Of a DNA stretch of 64,000 nt, positions 38,203 through 47,208 are shown piece by piece. Source of the stretch: Pseudodonghicola flavimaris (GTDB lineage: Bacteria > Pseudomonadota > Alphaproteobacteria > Rhodobacterales > Rhodobacteraceae). The translations under genes were made by a program, and so were the position numbers. Position 1 is the first letter of the stretch, and every line of letters begins with the position of its first letter. The stretch covers positions 62,001 to 126,000 of the forward strand of contig NZ_JASNJD010000008.1 of NCBI RefSeq assembly GCF_030164425.1, given 5' to 3'. The notes under the pieces are model-generated. The model did not search any database and had not been told where the DNA came from. It saw only the letters and a list, made by a program, of their open reading frames with translations.

Positions 38203-39201
38203 ATGACGTTCAACGCACTTGTGGTCGAGAAGGACGAGGACAGCGGCAAGACGGCCGCGGCCCTGCGTCAGCTTGAGCTGGGCGATCTGCCGGAGGCAGA
38301 GGTGCTGGTGGCGGTGGAGTATTCCACGGTCAATTACAAGGACGGGCTCTGCCTCGGGCCGGGCGGCGGGCTGGTGCGCAGGTATCCGCATGTTCCGGGC
38401 ATCGACTTCGCCGGCACCGTCGAGGAGAGCGCCGATCCCCGCTACAAGCCCGGCGACAAGGTGGTTCTGACCGGCTGGCGTGTCGGCGAGGCGCATTGGG
38501 GTGGCTACGCCCAGAAGGCGCGGGTCAAGGCCGACTGGCTGGTGCCGCTGCCCGAGGGGCTGAGCACGCGCTCCGCCATGGCGGTGGGCACCGCCGGGTT
38601 TACCGCCATGCTGGCGGTGATGGCGCTGGAGGATCACGGGCTGAAACCCGGGCACGGGCCGGTTCTGGTGACCGGCGCGGCCGGCGGTGTCGGCTCGGTC
38701 GCGACCGCGATCCTGGCGCATCTGGGCCATGAGGTGGCCGCCGTCACCGGCCGGCCGGAACAGGCCGCGTATCTGCAGAGCCTTGGCGCCACCACCATCG
38801 TGCCGCGTGAGGAGTTGACCGAGGTGACCCGCAAGCCGCTGGAGAGCGAGCAATGGGCCGGTTGTATCGACGCGGTTGCGGGCGCCATGCTGGGTCGGGT
38901 ACTGAAGCAGATGAAATACGGCACCTCGGTCGCCGCCATCGGGCTGGCCGGCGGGGCTGCCATCGAGGGGGCGCTGATCACGCCCTTCATCCTGCGCGGC
39001 GTCAACCTGCTGGGGATCGACAGCGTGATGCAGCCCTACGACAACCGGTTGCGGGCCTGGGGCCGGATCGCCCGCGATCTGCCGCTCGACCGGCTGGAGG
39101 AGATGGTGCAGCCCGCCACGCTGTCCGACCTGCCGGAACTGGGGGCGGCGATCCTCAAGGGGCAGGTCAAGGGCCGGGTCGTGGTCGATGTGAACGCCTG
39201 A
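38203..39201 (+). CDS. acuI: acrylyl-CoA reductase AcuI / YhdH-type quinone oxidoreductase
   Basis: 332-residue medium-chain reductase without catalytic zinc. It begins MTFNALVVEKDEDSGKTAAA and contains AVEYSTVNYKDGLCLGPGGG, PHVPGIDFAGTVEESADP and the NADP-binding GPVLVTGAAGGVGSVATAIL. The LLGIDSVMQPYDNRLRAW segment is typical of AcuI/YhdH. In Rhodobacter and roseobacters AcuI reduces acryloyl-CoA to propionyl-CoA, as in DMSP or acrylate metabolism and detoxification. GAGAGGAGAGGAC precedes the ATG, and a terminator follows. Confidence 0.88.
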   Translation: MTFNALVVEKDEDSGKTAAALRQLELGDLPEAEVLVAVEYSTVNYKDGLCLGPGGGLVRRYPHVPGIDFAGTVEESADPRYKPGDKVVLTGWRVGEAHWGGYAQKARVKADWLVPLPEGLSTRSAMAVGTAGFTAMLAVMALEDHGLKPGHGPVLVTGAAGGVGSVATAILAHLGHEVAAVTGRPEQAAYLQSLGATTIVPREELTEVTRKPLESEQWAGCIDAVAGAMLGRVLKQMKYGTSVAAIGLAGGAAIEGALITPFILRGVNLLGIDSVMQPYDNRLRAWGRIARDLPLDRLEEMVQPATLSDLPELGAAILKGQVKGRVVVDVNA

Positions 39202-39243
39202 ACCAGGCCCCGAACCGACCGTCGGGAACCGTTGTCATGTCGT

Positions 39244-39273
39244 AAGCCGCGGCCAAAGGGTCGCGGCTTTTTT
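39244..39273 (+). terminator. rho-independent terminator after acuI
   Basis: AAGCCGCG (39244-39251) pairs with CGCGGCTT (39262-39269), with a ten-base loop and a run of T to 39273. It lies about 40 bases after the acuI stop. Confidence 0.88.
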
Positions 39274-39405
39274 GCATTCCGGGCCTGGCTTCGTTACCCT
39301 TGGAGACGGAGGAGGCGGCCTTTCGGCGCCATGTCGGGGCGGATCGGCCAGAGATTTTCGGCGGCAGATCCGCCGGAACCAACATGCGAAGGAGGCGACA
39401 GACCC

Positions 39406-39822
39406 TTGTTTTCAAAAATCATGATCCCGGTCGATCTGGCCCATCTGCCCAGCCTGCGGCGGGCGCTCGACGTGGCCGCCGACCTGGCGGCCCATTACGG
39501 CGCGACGCTGATCTATGCGGCGGTGACCGCCGATACCCCCGGTGCGCTGGGGCACACCCCGGCGGAGTTCGCCAAGCGGCTGGAGAGCTTCGCCGCCAGC
39601 GAGGCCGACGCCCATGGCATCGCCACCGAGGCGCTGGCGCTGACCAGCAATGACCCCCGGATCGATCTCGACCGCACCCTGATCAGGGCGGCCGATGAGA
39701 TTTCCGCCGATCTGGTGGTGATGGCCAGCCATATCCCCAATCTGACCGATTACATCTGGCCCTCGAACGGCGGCACCATTGCGGCGCACGCAAAGATTTC
39801 GGTCATGATCGTGCGCGGCTGA
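39406..39822 (+). CDS. universal stress protein family (UspA-like)
   Basis: 138-residue Usp domain: FSKIMIPVDLAHLPSLRRAL at the start, ATLIYAAVTADTP, the ADLVVMASHIPNLTDYIWPS strand and the C-terminal ISVMIVRG. The start is taken as TTG at 39406, because AAGGAGGCGACAG lies at the right distance and homologues begin exactly with (M)FSKIM; an ATG five codons later would cut the first strand. The ATP-binding G-2x-G-9x-G(S/T) motif is not clearly present. The gene is followed by a BCCT transporter after 37 bases. Confidence 0.85.
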   Translation: MFSKIMIPVDLAHLPSLRRALDVAADLAAHYGATLIYAAVTADTPGALGHTPAEFAKRLESFAASEADAHGIATEALALTSNDPRIDLDRTLIRAADEISADLVVMASHIPNLTDYIWPSNGGTIAAHAKISVMIVRG

Positions 39823-39859
39823 GCGGACGGAAATCCCAAGACAGATGAGGAGGTCAGAC

Positions 39860-41503
39860 ATGACCGACGAAAACTCCAACCAGGGCATTCCCCTGCCCGA
39901 AGGCGAGGCGCAGCTGATCGACACCGATTACGAGATCGGACAGGATAATATCGAAACCCAGATCGGTCCGTTCGGGATCGACATTCACAACCCCGTCTTT
40001 CTGATTTCGGGGCTCTGCATCGTCGCTTTCGTCTTCTACGCCCTGGCGCTGCCGGAGCAGGCGGGCGCGGCCTTCAGCTGGATGTTCGGCTTTGCCACCA
40101 AGACCTTTGACTGGTTCTTCCTGGGCGCGGCGAATGTCTTCGTGGTGTTCTGCCTGCTGCTGATCGTCACCCCGGTTGGGCGGGTGCGGCTGGGCGGCGC
40201 CGATGCGACCCCGGATTACGGCTATATCGGCTGGTTCGCCATGCTGTTCGCCGCCGGCATGGGCATCGGGCTGATGTTCTTCGGCGTGCTGGAACCGGTT
40301 TATCACATGGCGGTGTCGGAGCCGCTGGGGGTGCCGTCGCCCTTCGCGGCGGATGGCACGCTGATCCCGGAAAATGTCGCGGCGGCCAAGCAGATGGGGC
40401 TGGCGGCGACGATCTTTCACTGGGGGCTGCACCCCTGGGCGATCTATGCGGTGGTGGCGCTGGCGCTGGCGCTGTTCAGCTTCAACAAGGGGCTGCCGCT
40501 GACCATCCGCTCGGCCTTCTATCCTATCCTGGGGGAACGGGTCTGGGGCTGGTGGGGCCATATCATCGACGTTCTGGCTGTCTTCGCCACGCTGTTCGGT
40601 CTGGCGACCTCGCTGGGTTTCGGGGCGCAGCAGGCCAATGCCGGTCTGAACTATGTCTTCGGGGTGCCGGTGGGGCCGACCGCGCAGGTGTTGCTGATCA
40701 CCGGGATCACCGCCATTGCGCTGGTCTCGGTGCTGCGCGGGCTCGACGGCGGGGTCAAGGTGCTGTCGGAGATCAACATGGGGATCGCGGCGCTGTTGCT
40801 GCTGTTCGTGCTCTTCGCCGGGCCGACGATGCTGATCCTGTCCGATTTCGGCGAGGGGCTGCTGGCCTATCTGAAGGACATCGTGCCGCTGTCCAATCCG
40901 ATCGGGCGGGAGGATACCGGATTCGTCCAGGGCTGGACCTCGTTCTACTGGGCCTGGTGGATTTCCTGGTCGCCCTTCGTCGGCATGTTCATCGCCCGGG
41001 TCAGCCGCGGCCGCACCGTGCGCGAATTCGTCATCTGCGTTCTGATCATCCCGTCACTGGTCTGCGTGCTGTGGATGGCCGTCTTCGGTGGCGTGGCCAT
41101 CGACCAGGTGCTGAGCGATCCGGCAACGTCGGCGGTCAAGGCCAATGTGATCGACAGCTACAACCCGCCGCTGTCGCTCTTCGCGATGCTCGAGGGGTTG
41201 CCGCTCTCCGGGATCACCTCGGTGATCGGGATCGTGCTGGTGATCGTCTTCTTCGTCACCTCGTCGGACTCCGGCTCGCTGGTGATCGACACCATCACCG
41301 CCGGCGGCAAGGTCGATGCGCCGGTGCCGCAGCGGGTGTTCTGGTGCGTCTTCGAGGGCGCGGTGGCCATCGTGTTGCTGCTGTCCTCGGGTGGGCTGTC
41401 GTCGCTGCAATCGATGGTGATCTCGACCGGGCTGCCGTTCACCCTGGTTCTGCTGCTGATGTGCTGGGCGATCTGGCGCGGTCTCAAGGCCGAACAGACC
41501 TGA
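39860..41503 (+). CDS. BCCT-family betaine/choline/carnitine transporter
   Basis: 547-residue transporter with about 12 membrane helices. The glycine-rich FAAGMGIGLMFFGVLEPVYH and the family signature TSFYWAWWISWSPFVGMFIA, followed by RVSRGRTVREF, identify the BCCT family, which imports quaternary amines or sulfonium compounds with Na+ or H+. The N-terminal ~45 residues are polar. GAGGAGGTCAG precedes the ATG. acuI, upstream, handles acryloyl-CoA from DMSP breakdown, and bmt elsewhere in the window uses betaine, so a betaine or DMSP-like substrate is plausible but not shown. Confidence 0.94.
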   Translation: MTDENSNQGIPLPEGEAQLIDTDYEIGQDNIETQIGPFGIDIHNPVFLISGLCIVAFVFYALALPEQAGAAFSWMFGFATKTFDWFFLGAANVFVVFCLLLIVTPVGRVRLGGADATPDYGYIGWFAMLFAAGMGIGLMFFGVLEPVYHMAVSEPLGVPSPFAADGTLIPENVAAAKQMGLAATIFHWGLHPWAIYAVVALALALFSFNKGLPLTIRSAFYPILGERVWGWWGHIIDVLAVFATLFGLATSLGFGAQQANAGLNYVFGVPVGPTAQVLLITGITAIALVSVLRGLDGGVKVLSEINMGIAALLLLFVLFAGPTMLILSDFGEGLLAYLKDIVPLSNPIGREDTGFVQGWTSFYWAWWISWSPFVGMFIARVSRGRTVREFVICVLIIPSLVCVLWMAVFGGVAIDQVLSDPATSAVKANVIDSYNPPLSLFAMLEGLPLSGITSVIGIVLVIVFFVTSSDSGSLVIDTITAGGKVDAPVPQRVFWCVFEGAVAIVLLLSSGGLSSLQSMVISTGLPFTLVLLLMCWAIWRGLKAEQT

Positions 41504-41531
41504 GCCGGAAGCCCCTCGGCAAGTGACAAAA

Positions 41532-41567
41532 AATTGCTCCCGGGGTTCTTGCACCCCGGGAGCAATT
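41532..41567. terminator. perfect hairpin between BCCT and aminotransferase genes
   Basis: 14-bp perfect stem AATTGCTCCCGGGG (41532-41545) with CCCCGGGAGCAATT (41554-41567) and an eight-base loop. The T-run on the right is weak (GCATTTCATT) and an A-run lies on the left, so it may act as a terminator, as an RNA-stabilising hairpin, or as the operator of the aminotransferase gene. Confidence 0.65.
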
Positions 41568-41603
41568 GCATTTCATTGCCCCGAAACTTCTGGGGAAATT
41601 GGG

Positions 41604-42827
41604 ATGGCTCTGGATATCGATTTCGTGCGGGCGCAGTTTCCCGCCTTTTCCGAACCCGGTCTGCAGGGGCAGGCCTTCTTCGAAAACGCCGGCGGCTCCT
41701 ATACCTGCAAACCGGTGATCGACCGGCTGACGCGCTTCTACACCCAGCGCAAGGTGCAGCCCTATTCGCCCTATGAGGCCAGCCGCTTGGGCGGTGAGGA
41801 GATGGACGAGGCGCGCGCGCGCATGGCTTCGATCCTCGGGGTGGAAACGGACGAGCTGTCTTTCGGCCCCTCGACCACGGCGAATACCTATGTGCTGGCT
41901 CAGGCCTTCCGGCAGTGGCTGAAGCCGGGCGAGGCGATCGTCGTCACCAATCAGGATCACGAGGCGAATTCGGGTCCCTGGCGGCGGCTGGCGGACGAGG
42001 GCATCGAGGTGCGTGAATGGCGGATCGATCCGATCACCGGCCATCTCGACCCCCAGGCGCTGGCGGCGCTGCTGGATGAAAATGTCCGGCTGGTTTGCTT
42101 TCCGCATTGCTCCAACGTGGTGGGAGAGGTGAACCCGGTGGTGGAGATCACCGCCATGGCCCATGCCGCCGGGGCCTTCGTCTGTGTCGACGGCGTGTCC
42201 TATGCGCCGCACGGTTTTCCCGATGTCGGCAATCTGGGGCCGGATATCTATCTGTTCTCTGCCTATAAGACCTATGGCCCGCATCAGGGGCTGATGGTGA
42301 TCCGCCGCAATCTGGGCGAGCTGCTGCCGAACCAGGGGCATTATTTCAACGGTGGCACGCTCTACAAACGTTTCACCCCGGCAGGGCCGGATCATGCCCA
42401 GGTGGCGGCCTGCGCCGGCATGGCGGATTACGTCGATCTGCTCTGCGATCACCACGGTGGCCCGGCCGAGGGCGCCACGGCGCGGGCGGGCTTCGTCAAC
42501 GATCTGTTCCACGTCCATGAAACCGCGCTGCTGCAACCGTTGCTGGACGCGGTGAAGGAGCGCAACGCCGTGCGCCTGCTGGGGCCGTCGCGGGCGGAGG
42601 GGCGGGCGCCGACGGTGGCGCTGGCGCTGACCCGTCCGGCCACCGCGATCGCCGCCGATTTGGCGGCCGAGGGGATCATGGCCGGCGGCAGCGATTTCTA
42701 CGCCGTCCGCGCGCTGGAGGCGATGGGGCTGGATCCGGCGCGCGGCGTGTTGCGGCTGAGCTTCACCCATTACACCACCGCCGAGGAGGTCGACCAGCTG
42801 ATCGCGGCGCTGGACAGGCATCTGTGA
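41604..42827 (+). CDS. class V aminotransferase / cysteine desulfurase-like protein
   Basis: 407-residue PLP enzyme of fold type I. It begins MALDIDFVRAQFPAFSEPGL, with ENAGGSYTCKPVIDRL, the cofactor Asp in FVCVDGVSYAPHGFPDVG and the Schiff-base lysine in DIYLFSAYKTYGPHQGLMVI. The frame is open upstream through the hairpin, but GGGGAAATTGGG and family similarity support 41604. The active-site loop cysteine of true cysteine desulfurases is not evident, so it is probably an aminotransferase or lyase of unknown substrate. Confidence 0.88.
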   Translation: MALDIDFVRAQFPAFSEPGLQGQAFFENAGGSYTCKPVIDRLTRFYTQRKVQPYSPYEASRLGGEEMDEARARMASILGVETDELSFGPSTTANTYVLAQAFRQWLKPGEAIVVTNQDHEANSGPWRRLADEGIEVREWRIDPITGHLDPQALAALLDENVRLVCFPHCSNVVGEVNPVVEITAMAHAAGAFVCVDGVSYAPHGFPDVGNLGPDIYLFSAYKTYGPHQGLMVIRRNLGELLPNQGHYFNGGTLYKRFTPAGPDHAQVAACAGMADYVDLLCDHHGGPAEGATARAGFVNDLFHVHETALLQPLLDAVKERNAVRLLGPSRAEGRAPTVALALTRPATAIAADLAAEGIMAGGSDFYAVRALEAMGLDPARGVLRLSFTHYTTAEEVDQLIAALDRHL

Positions 42828-42883
42828 TCTTGCGGCTCCTTTGCCTATAGTTCTGCGCAAAGCGGAACCAGCGGGGGCGGCAC

Positions 42884-44317
42884 ATGAGAGGCGACGTGAA
42901 ACCGGTCATTCTGTGGCTCAGGCGCGATCTGCGGCTGGCCGATCACCCGGCGCTGACGGCGGCTGTCGCCGAGGGGGCGCCGGTGATACCGGTCTTCATC
43001 CGCGACGAGCAGGTCGAGGCGCTGGGGGCGGCGCCGAGATGGCGGCTGGAGCGCGGGCTGGAGGTCTTCGCCCGCAGCCTGGCGGCGCGCGGCAGCCGCC
43101 TGATCCTGCGTCAGGGGCCGGCGGCGGAGGTGCTGGATGCGCTGATCGCCGAGACCGGGGCGGGCGCTGTCCACTGGACCCGGGCCTATGATCCGGGCGC
43201 GCGCGACCGCGACGGCGCCATCAAATCCGATCTGAAGGCCCGGGGCATCGCCGCGCGATCCTTTGCCGGGCATCTGCTGTTCGAACCCTGGACGGTGTCG
43301 ACCGGGGCAGGCGGTTTCTACCGGGTCTTCACGCCCTATTGGAAGGCGGTGCGCGGCCGTCCGGTGGGCCCGCTGCTGCCGCCGCCGGAGCATCTGCCGG
43401 CGCCGGACCGCTGGCCGGCCAGCGATGCGCTGGAGGACTGGCAGCTGGGGGCGACGATGCACCGGGGTGCGGCGGTGCTGGCCCGGCATACTGAGGCCGG
43501 CGAGGCTGCCGCCCAAGCGCGACTGGACCGGTTTTGCGATGCCGCGATCGCCCAGTATCAGGACCGGCGCGATTTTCCGGCGGAGCCCGTGACCTCCGGG
43601 CTGTCGGAATACCTCTCCCTGGGAGAGATCAGCCCGTACCGCTGTTGGCATCAGGCGCAGCGACAGCGCGATCAGCTGGGCGGCAGCGGGCCTGAGACAT
43701 TTCTCAAGGAACTCGCCTGGCGCGAATTCGCCTATCACCTGATGTTCCACTCGCCGCATATCCTGACCGGCAACTGGCGCCCCGAATGGGACGATTTTCC
43801 CTGGCGCGAGGACCCGGGCGCGGCCGATGTGCTGGCCTGGAAACAGGGGCGCACCGGGGTGGTCTTCGTCGATGCCGCCATGCGTGAGCTCTGGGTGACA
43901 GGCAAGATGCACAACCGTGCGCGGATGATCGTGGCGAGCTTTCTGACCAAGCATCTGATGACCCACTGGCGCGTCGGTCAGGCCTGGTTCGAGGAGACGC
44001 TGACCGATTGGGACCCGGCCAGCAACGCGATGGGCTGGCAATGGGCGGCGGGCAGCGGCCCCGACGCGGCACCCTATTTCCGTATCTTCAACCCGGACAC
44101 CCAGCTCAAGCGGTTCGATCCCGATGGTGCCTATGCCCGGGCCTGGATCGCCGAGGGGCAGAAAAGCCCGCCGGAAACCGCGCTGGATTTCTTCCAGGCG
44201 GTGCCGCGACGCTGGCGGCTGGCACCGGGGGCCCCCTATCCCGACCCGGTGATCGAGCTGGGCGAGGGACGCAAACGGGCGCTGGCTGCCTATGAAAGCC
44301 GCAAGAGCATGGGGTGA
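42884..44317 (+). CDS. phrB: deoxyribodipyrimidine photolyase
   Basis: 477-residue class I cyclobutane pyrimidine dimer photolyase. The N-terminal antenna domain reads VILWLRRDLRLADHPALTAA. The FAD-binding and DNA-binding domain contains FLKELAWREFAYHLMFHSPH, MRELWVTGKMHNRARMIVAS and the TDWDPASNAMGWQWAAGSGP signature. It repairs UV damage using blue light. It is followed by trgA on the same strand. Confidence 0.96.
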   Translation: MRGDVKPVILWLRRDLRLADHPALTAAVAEGAPVIPVFIRDEQVEALGAAPRWRLERGLEVFARSLAARGSRLILRQGPAAEVLDALIAETGAGAVHWTRAYDPGARDRDGAIKSDLKARGIAARSFAGHLLFEPWTVSTGAGGFYRVFTPYWKAVRGRPVGPLLPPPEHLPAPDRWPASDALEDWQLGATMHRGAAVLARHTEAGEAAAQARLDRFCDAAIAQYQDRRDFPAEPVTSGLSEYLSLGEISPYRCWHQAQRQRDQLGGSGPETFLKELAWREFAYHLMFHSPHILTGNWRPEWDDFPWREDPGAADVLAWKQGRTGVVFVDAAMRELWVTGKMHNRARMIVASFLTKHLMTHWRVGQAWFEETLTDWDPASNAMGWQWAAGSGPDAAPYFRIFNPDTQLKRFDPDGAYARAWIAEGQKSPPETALDFFQAVPRRWRLAPGAPYPDPVIELGEGRKRALAAYESRKSMG

Positions 44318-44393
44318 ACCGCCCATCGGGCATCGCCCCTTGCAGAGCGGCGCGCCGCTGCGTTAGCTGCTGACAGGTTTCCGGAGAGCGCCC

Positions 44394-44834
44394 ATGCCCA
44401 CTGCCGCCCGTCTCGTCGCCGCCCTCTGCCTCGGCCTGCTGGCCTGGGGCTGTTCCTATCTGGTGATGGCCCGGATGCCGGAGATGGCAGATTTCGGCCT
44501 TTTCATCCCGGTGAACATCGGTCTCGGGCTGCTGGTGGGCTGGCTGTATATGGGCCGTCACACCGGCGCCGGGCCGGTTCATATCCTGAACAACGGCGTC
44601 ACCAGTATAGTGCTGCTGGTGTTCTGGGTGCTGGCGGTGCAGGGCGGCTATGAGATGTTCCGACTGGCGATGAACCGTCGTTATCACGGGCCGCTGGAGG
44701 CGATCTACGGCATCGTCGAAAATGCCCTGGGATATGCGCAGGTTCTGCTCCATCCCGAAATCCCCGCGGCGCTTCTTGTGGGGGGGATCGTCAGCGCCAT
44801 CCTCACCCGTCTGGCCGCCCGTTCCTGGCGCTGA
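44394..44834 (+). CDS. trgA: TrgA family membrane protein (tellurite resistance)
   Basis: 146-residue membrane protein with about four hydrophobic helices, starting MPTAARLVAALCLGLLAWGC and continuing PVNIGLGLLVGWLYMGR and NNGVTSIVLLVFWVLAVQG. It matches TrgA of Rhodobacter sphaeroides, where trgAB contributes to high-level tellurite resistance. The biochemical role is unknown. trgB and cysK follow in the same order as in that organism. Confidence 0.88.
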   Translation: MPTAARLVAALCLGLLAWGCSYLVMARMPEMADFGLFIPVNIGLGLLVGWLYMGRHTGAGPVHILNNGVTSIVLLVFWVLAVQGGYEMFRLAMNRRYHGPLEAIYGIVENALGYAQVLLHPEIPAALLVGGIVSAILTRLAARSWR

Positions 44835-44874
44835 GCGTTTCCAGTTTTCATTCGTATTCAAGGATCTGCCTCCC

Positions 44875-45984
44875 GTGACTAAAGTTTTACTTCATGCCTG
44901 TCTGCGGCATCTGCCGCTGCTTGAGACCGTGCTGGGCCATTCGCTGGACGTTGCCGCGCTGAGCCCGGCGACCCTGCCGGGATATCGGCTGGCGGAGGCC
45001 GCTGGCGGCGGTGGCTGGGATGCGGTGCTGATCGCGGCGGTGGGCGAAACGGTGCCGGGCCTGATCCTGAGCGCTGGGGCCGAAGATGTGGCGCGGCTCG
45101 ACTATTATCAGACCGCTCTGGGCCAGCGGGCGGCCGAGGTGGTGATCGACGCGGTGGGCGCGGTTCGGATCTACCTTCCAGAATCCGAAGGGAGATTGGA
45201 AGGTATATGGAATTCAAGCGATTGGGAGGCGAAGTGGAGCGTTAGCGTGACCCGGGCCGCGACCGAGATGATGGCCTGGTACGGGCGCCTCGATGCGAAG
45301 GAACTGGGCCGGCGCCTGCATGGGCTGCGGCTGCGGGCGGCAGCGCGTACCGCCATCGCCGAATACCCAGCACAGGGCGGGCATGACATCAACCAAGATG
45401 TGAAGATGATCGAGCATCGCTTTGCCTATATGGATTATTTCGGGATGGAGGAGGCCTGGCTGCAGTTCCGCCGCCATGATGGCAGCTTCAGCGAACCGCT
45501 GCCGCGTTCGACCCTGGCGACCGGGCGCGCCAGTGTGGTGCTGCCCTATGATCCGCGCCGTGATTGCGTGCTGCTGGTCGAACAGTTCCGCGCACCGCTT
45601 TATCTGGCTGGCGATCCGGCGCCCTGGCTGTGGGAACCGGTGGCCGGCATGATCGACCCGGGAGAGACGCCGGAACAGGCGGCGCGGCGCGAGGCGGAGG
45701 AAGAGGCCGGGCTGCGCCTGACGGCGCTGGAGAAGGCGGGCGAGGCCTATTCCAGCTCCGGCTCCTCGATGGAATATTGCCATCTCTTCGTCGGGCTGGC
45801 CGATCTGGGCGATGCCGAGGGGATCGGCGGGCTGGCGACCGAGGGTGAGGATATTCGCAGCCAGGTGGTGCCCTATGCCGATCTGATGGCCGGGATCGAC
45901 GCGCAGCGCTATCGCGACATGCCGCTGATGATCCTGGCGCTGTGGCTGGCCCGGCATCGCGACCGGCTGCGCGCGCAAATGTGA
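44875..45984 (+). CDS. trgB: TrgB: GGCT-like domain fused to NUDIX hydrolase
   Basis: 369-residue two-domain protein. The N-terminal ~110 residues resemble a gamma-glutamylcyclotransferase/AIG2-like fold (VPGLILSAGAEDVARLDYYQ), but the usual catalytic Glu is a Gln (Gln79). The C-terminal half is a NUDIX hydrolase with an intact box GMIDPGETPEQAARREAEEE (followed by AGL) and VLPYDPRRDCVLLVEQFRAP before it, as in ADP-ribose pyrophosphatases. The start is a GTG at 44875 after AAGGATCTGCC; the upstream frame overlaps trgA. It is linked to tellurite resistance in Rhodobacter through unknown chemistry. Confidence 0.87.
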   Translation: MTKVLLHACLRHLPLLETVLGHSLDVAALSPATLPGYRLAEAAGGGGWDAVLIAAVGETVPGLILSAGAEDVARLDYYQTALGQRAAEVVIDAVGAVRIYLPESEGRLEGIWNSSDWEAKWSVSVTRAATEMMAWYGRLDAKELGRRLHGLRLRAAARTAIAEYPAQGGHDINQDVKMIEHRFAYMDYFGMEEAWLQFRRHDGSFSEPLPRSTLATGRASVVLPYDPRRDCVLLVEQFRAPLYLAGDPAPWLWEPVAGMIDPGETPEQAARREAEEEAGLRLTALEKAGEAYSSSGSSMEYCHLFVGLADLGDAEGIGGLATEGEDIRSQVVPYADLMAGIDAQRYRDMPLMILALWLARHRDRLRAQM

Positions 45985-46170
45985 TCCCTCTATTTCCGCC
46001 GGGACCGGCGGGCTGTTCGTCCCGGTCAGGGCGGGCAGGAAAGCCGTTCCGGATCGGGCGCGGGCGGGCGAACGACCGTCCGCATTTCGCCGATCCCGGG
46101 CGGGCTGTGCTTGAGCTTGTCCCGGGGCGGCGCTACATCTGATCGCAACATGCCGTCGATGGAGGACAGG

Positions 46171-47208
46171 ATGAACATTGCACAGGATCTGGCCGAGGCC
46201 ATTGGACATACCCCCCTGATCCGGCTGAAGAAGGTCAGCGAGCTGACCGGCTGTAACATCCTCGGCAAGGCTGAGTTTCTGAACCCCGGCCAGTCGGTCA
46301 AGGATCGCGCCGCGCTCTACATCATCCGCGATGCCATCGCCAAGGGGCAGCTGAAGCCCGGCGGCACCATCGTCGAAGGCACCGCCGGCAACACCGGTAT
46401 CGGTCTGGCGCTGGTCGGCGCCTCGATGGGGTTCAAGACGGTGATCGTCATCCCCGAGACGCAGAGCCAGGAAAAGAAGGACATGCTGCGGCTCGCCGGC
46501 GCCGAGCTGGTGCAGGTGCCTGCCGCCCCCTACAAGAACCCCAACAACTATGTTCGTTATTCCCAGCGGCTGGCCGAGGAACTGGCCAAGACCGAGCCGA
46601 ACGGCGCCATCTGGGCCAATCAGTTCGACAATGTCGCCAACAAGCAGGCGCATGTGGAAACCACCGGCCCGGAGATCTGGGAACAGACCGATGGCAAGGT
46701 CGACGGTTTCACCTGTGCCGTGGGCTCCGGCGGGACGCTGGCCGGCGTGGCCGAGGCACTGCAGCCCAAGGGGGTGAAGGTGGCGCTGGCCGATCCGATG
46801 GGCGCGGCGCTCTATTCCTACTACACCACCGGGGAGTTCAAATCCGAAGGCTCCTCGATCACCGAGGGCATCGGCCAGGGCCGGATCACCGAGAACCTCA
46901 AGGGCTTCACGCCCGATTTCGCCTATCAGATCCCGGATGAGGAGGCGCTGCCTTACGTCTTCGATCTGCTGCGGGAAGAGGGGCTGGTGCTGGGTGGCTC
47001 GTCGGCGGTCAACGTGGCCGGCGCCGTGCGGCTGGCCCGCGATCTGGGGCCGGGCAAGACCATCGTGACCGTGCTGTGCGACTACGGCACCCGCTATCAG
47101 TCGAAGCTGTTCAATCCCGATTTCCTGAAAGAGAAATCGCTGCCGGTGCCGGAGTGGATGACGGCGGCTCCGGCCAGCATTCCGGGCGTTTTCGAAGACA
47201 TCGCATGA
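46171..47208 (+). CDS. cysK: cysteine synthase A
   Basis: 345-residue O-acetylserine sulfhydrylase (PLP, fold type II). It shows AIGHTPLIRLKKVSELTGCN, the PLP lysine in LNPGQSVKDRAALYIIRDAI (Lys44), the phosphate loop EGTAGNTGIGLALVGAS and CAVGSGGTLAGVAEAL. The C-terminal extension (DYGTRYQSKLFNPDFLKEKS) makes it slightly longer than the enteric enzyme, as in other alphaproteobacteria. GGAGGACAGG before the ATG sets the start. In Rhodobacter, cysK next to trgAB also affects tellurite resistance. It overlaps the downstream channel gene by four bases. Confidence 0.96.
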   Translation: MNIAQDLAEAIGHTPLIRLKKVSELTGCNILGKAEFLNPGQSVKDRAALYIIRDAIAKGQLKPGGTIVEGTAGNTGIGLALVGASMGFKTVIVIPETQSQEKKDMLRLAGAELVQVPAAPYKNPNNYVRYSQRLAEELAKTEPNGAIWANQFDNVANKQAHVETTGPEIWEQTDGKVDGFTCAVGSGGTLAGVAEALQPKGVKVALADPMGAALYSYYTTGEFKSEGSSITEGIGQGRITENLKGFTPDFAYQIPDEEALPYVFDLLREEGLVLGGSSAVNVAGAVRLARDLGPGKTIVTVLCDYGTRYQSKLFNPDFLKEKSLPVPEWMTAAPASIPGVFEDIA

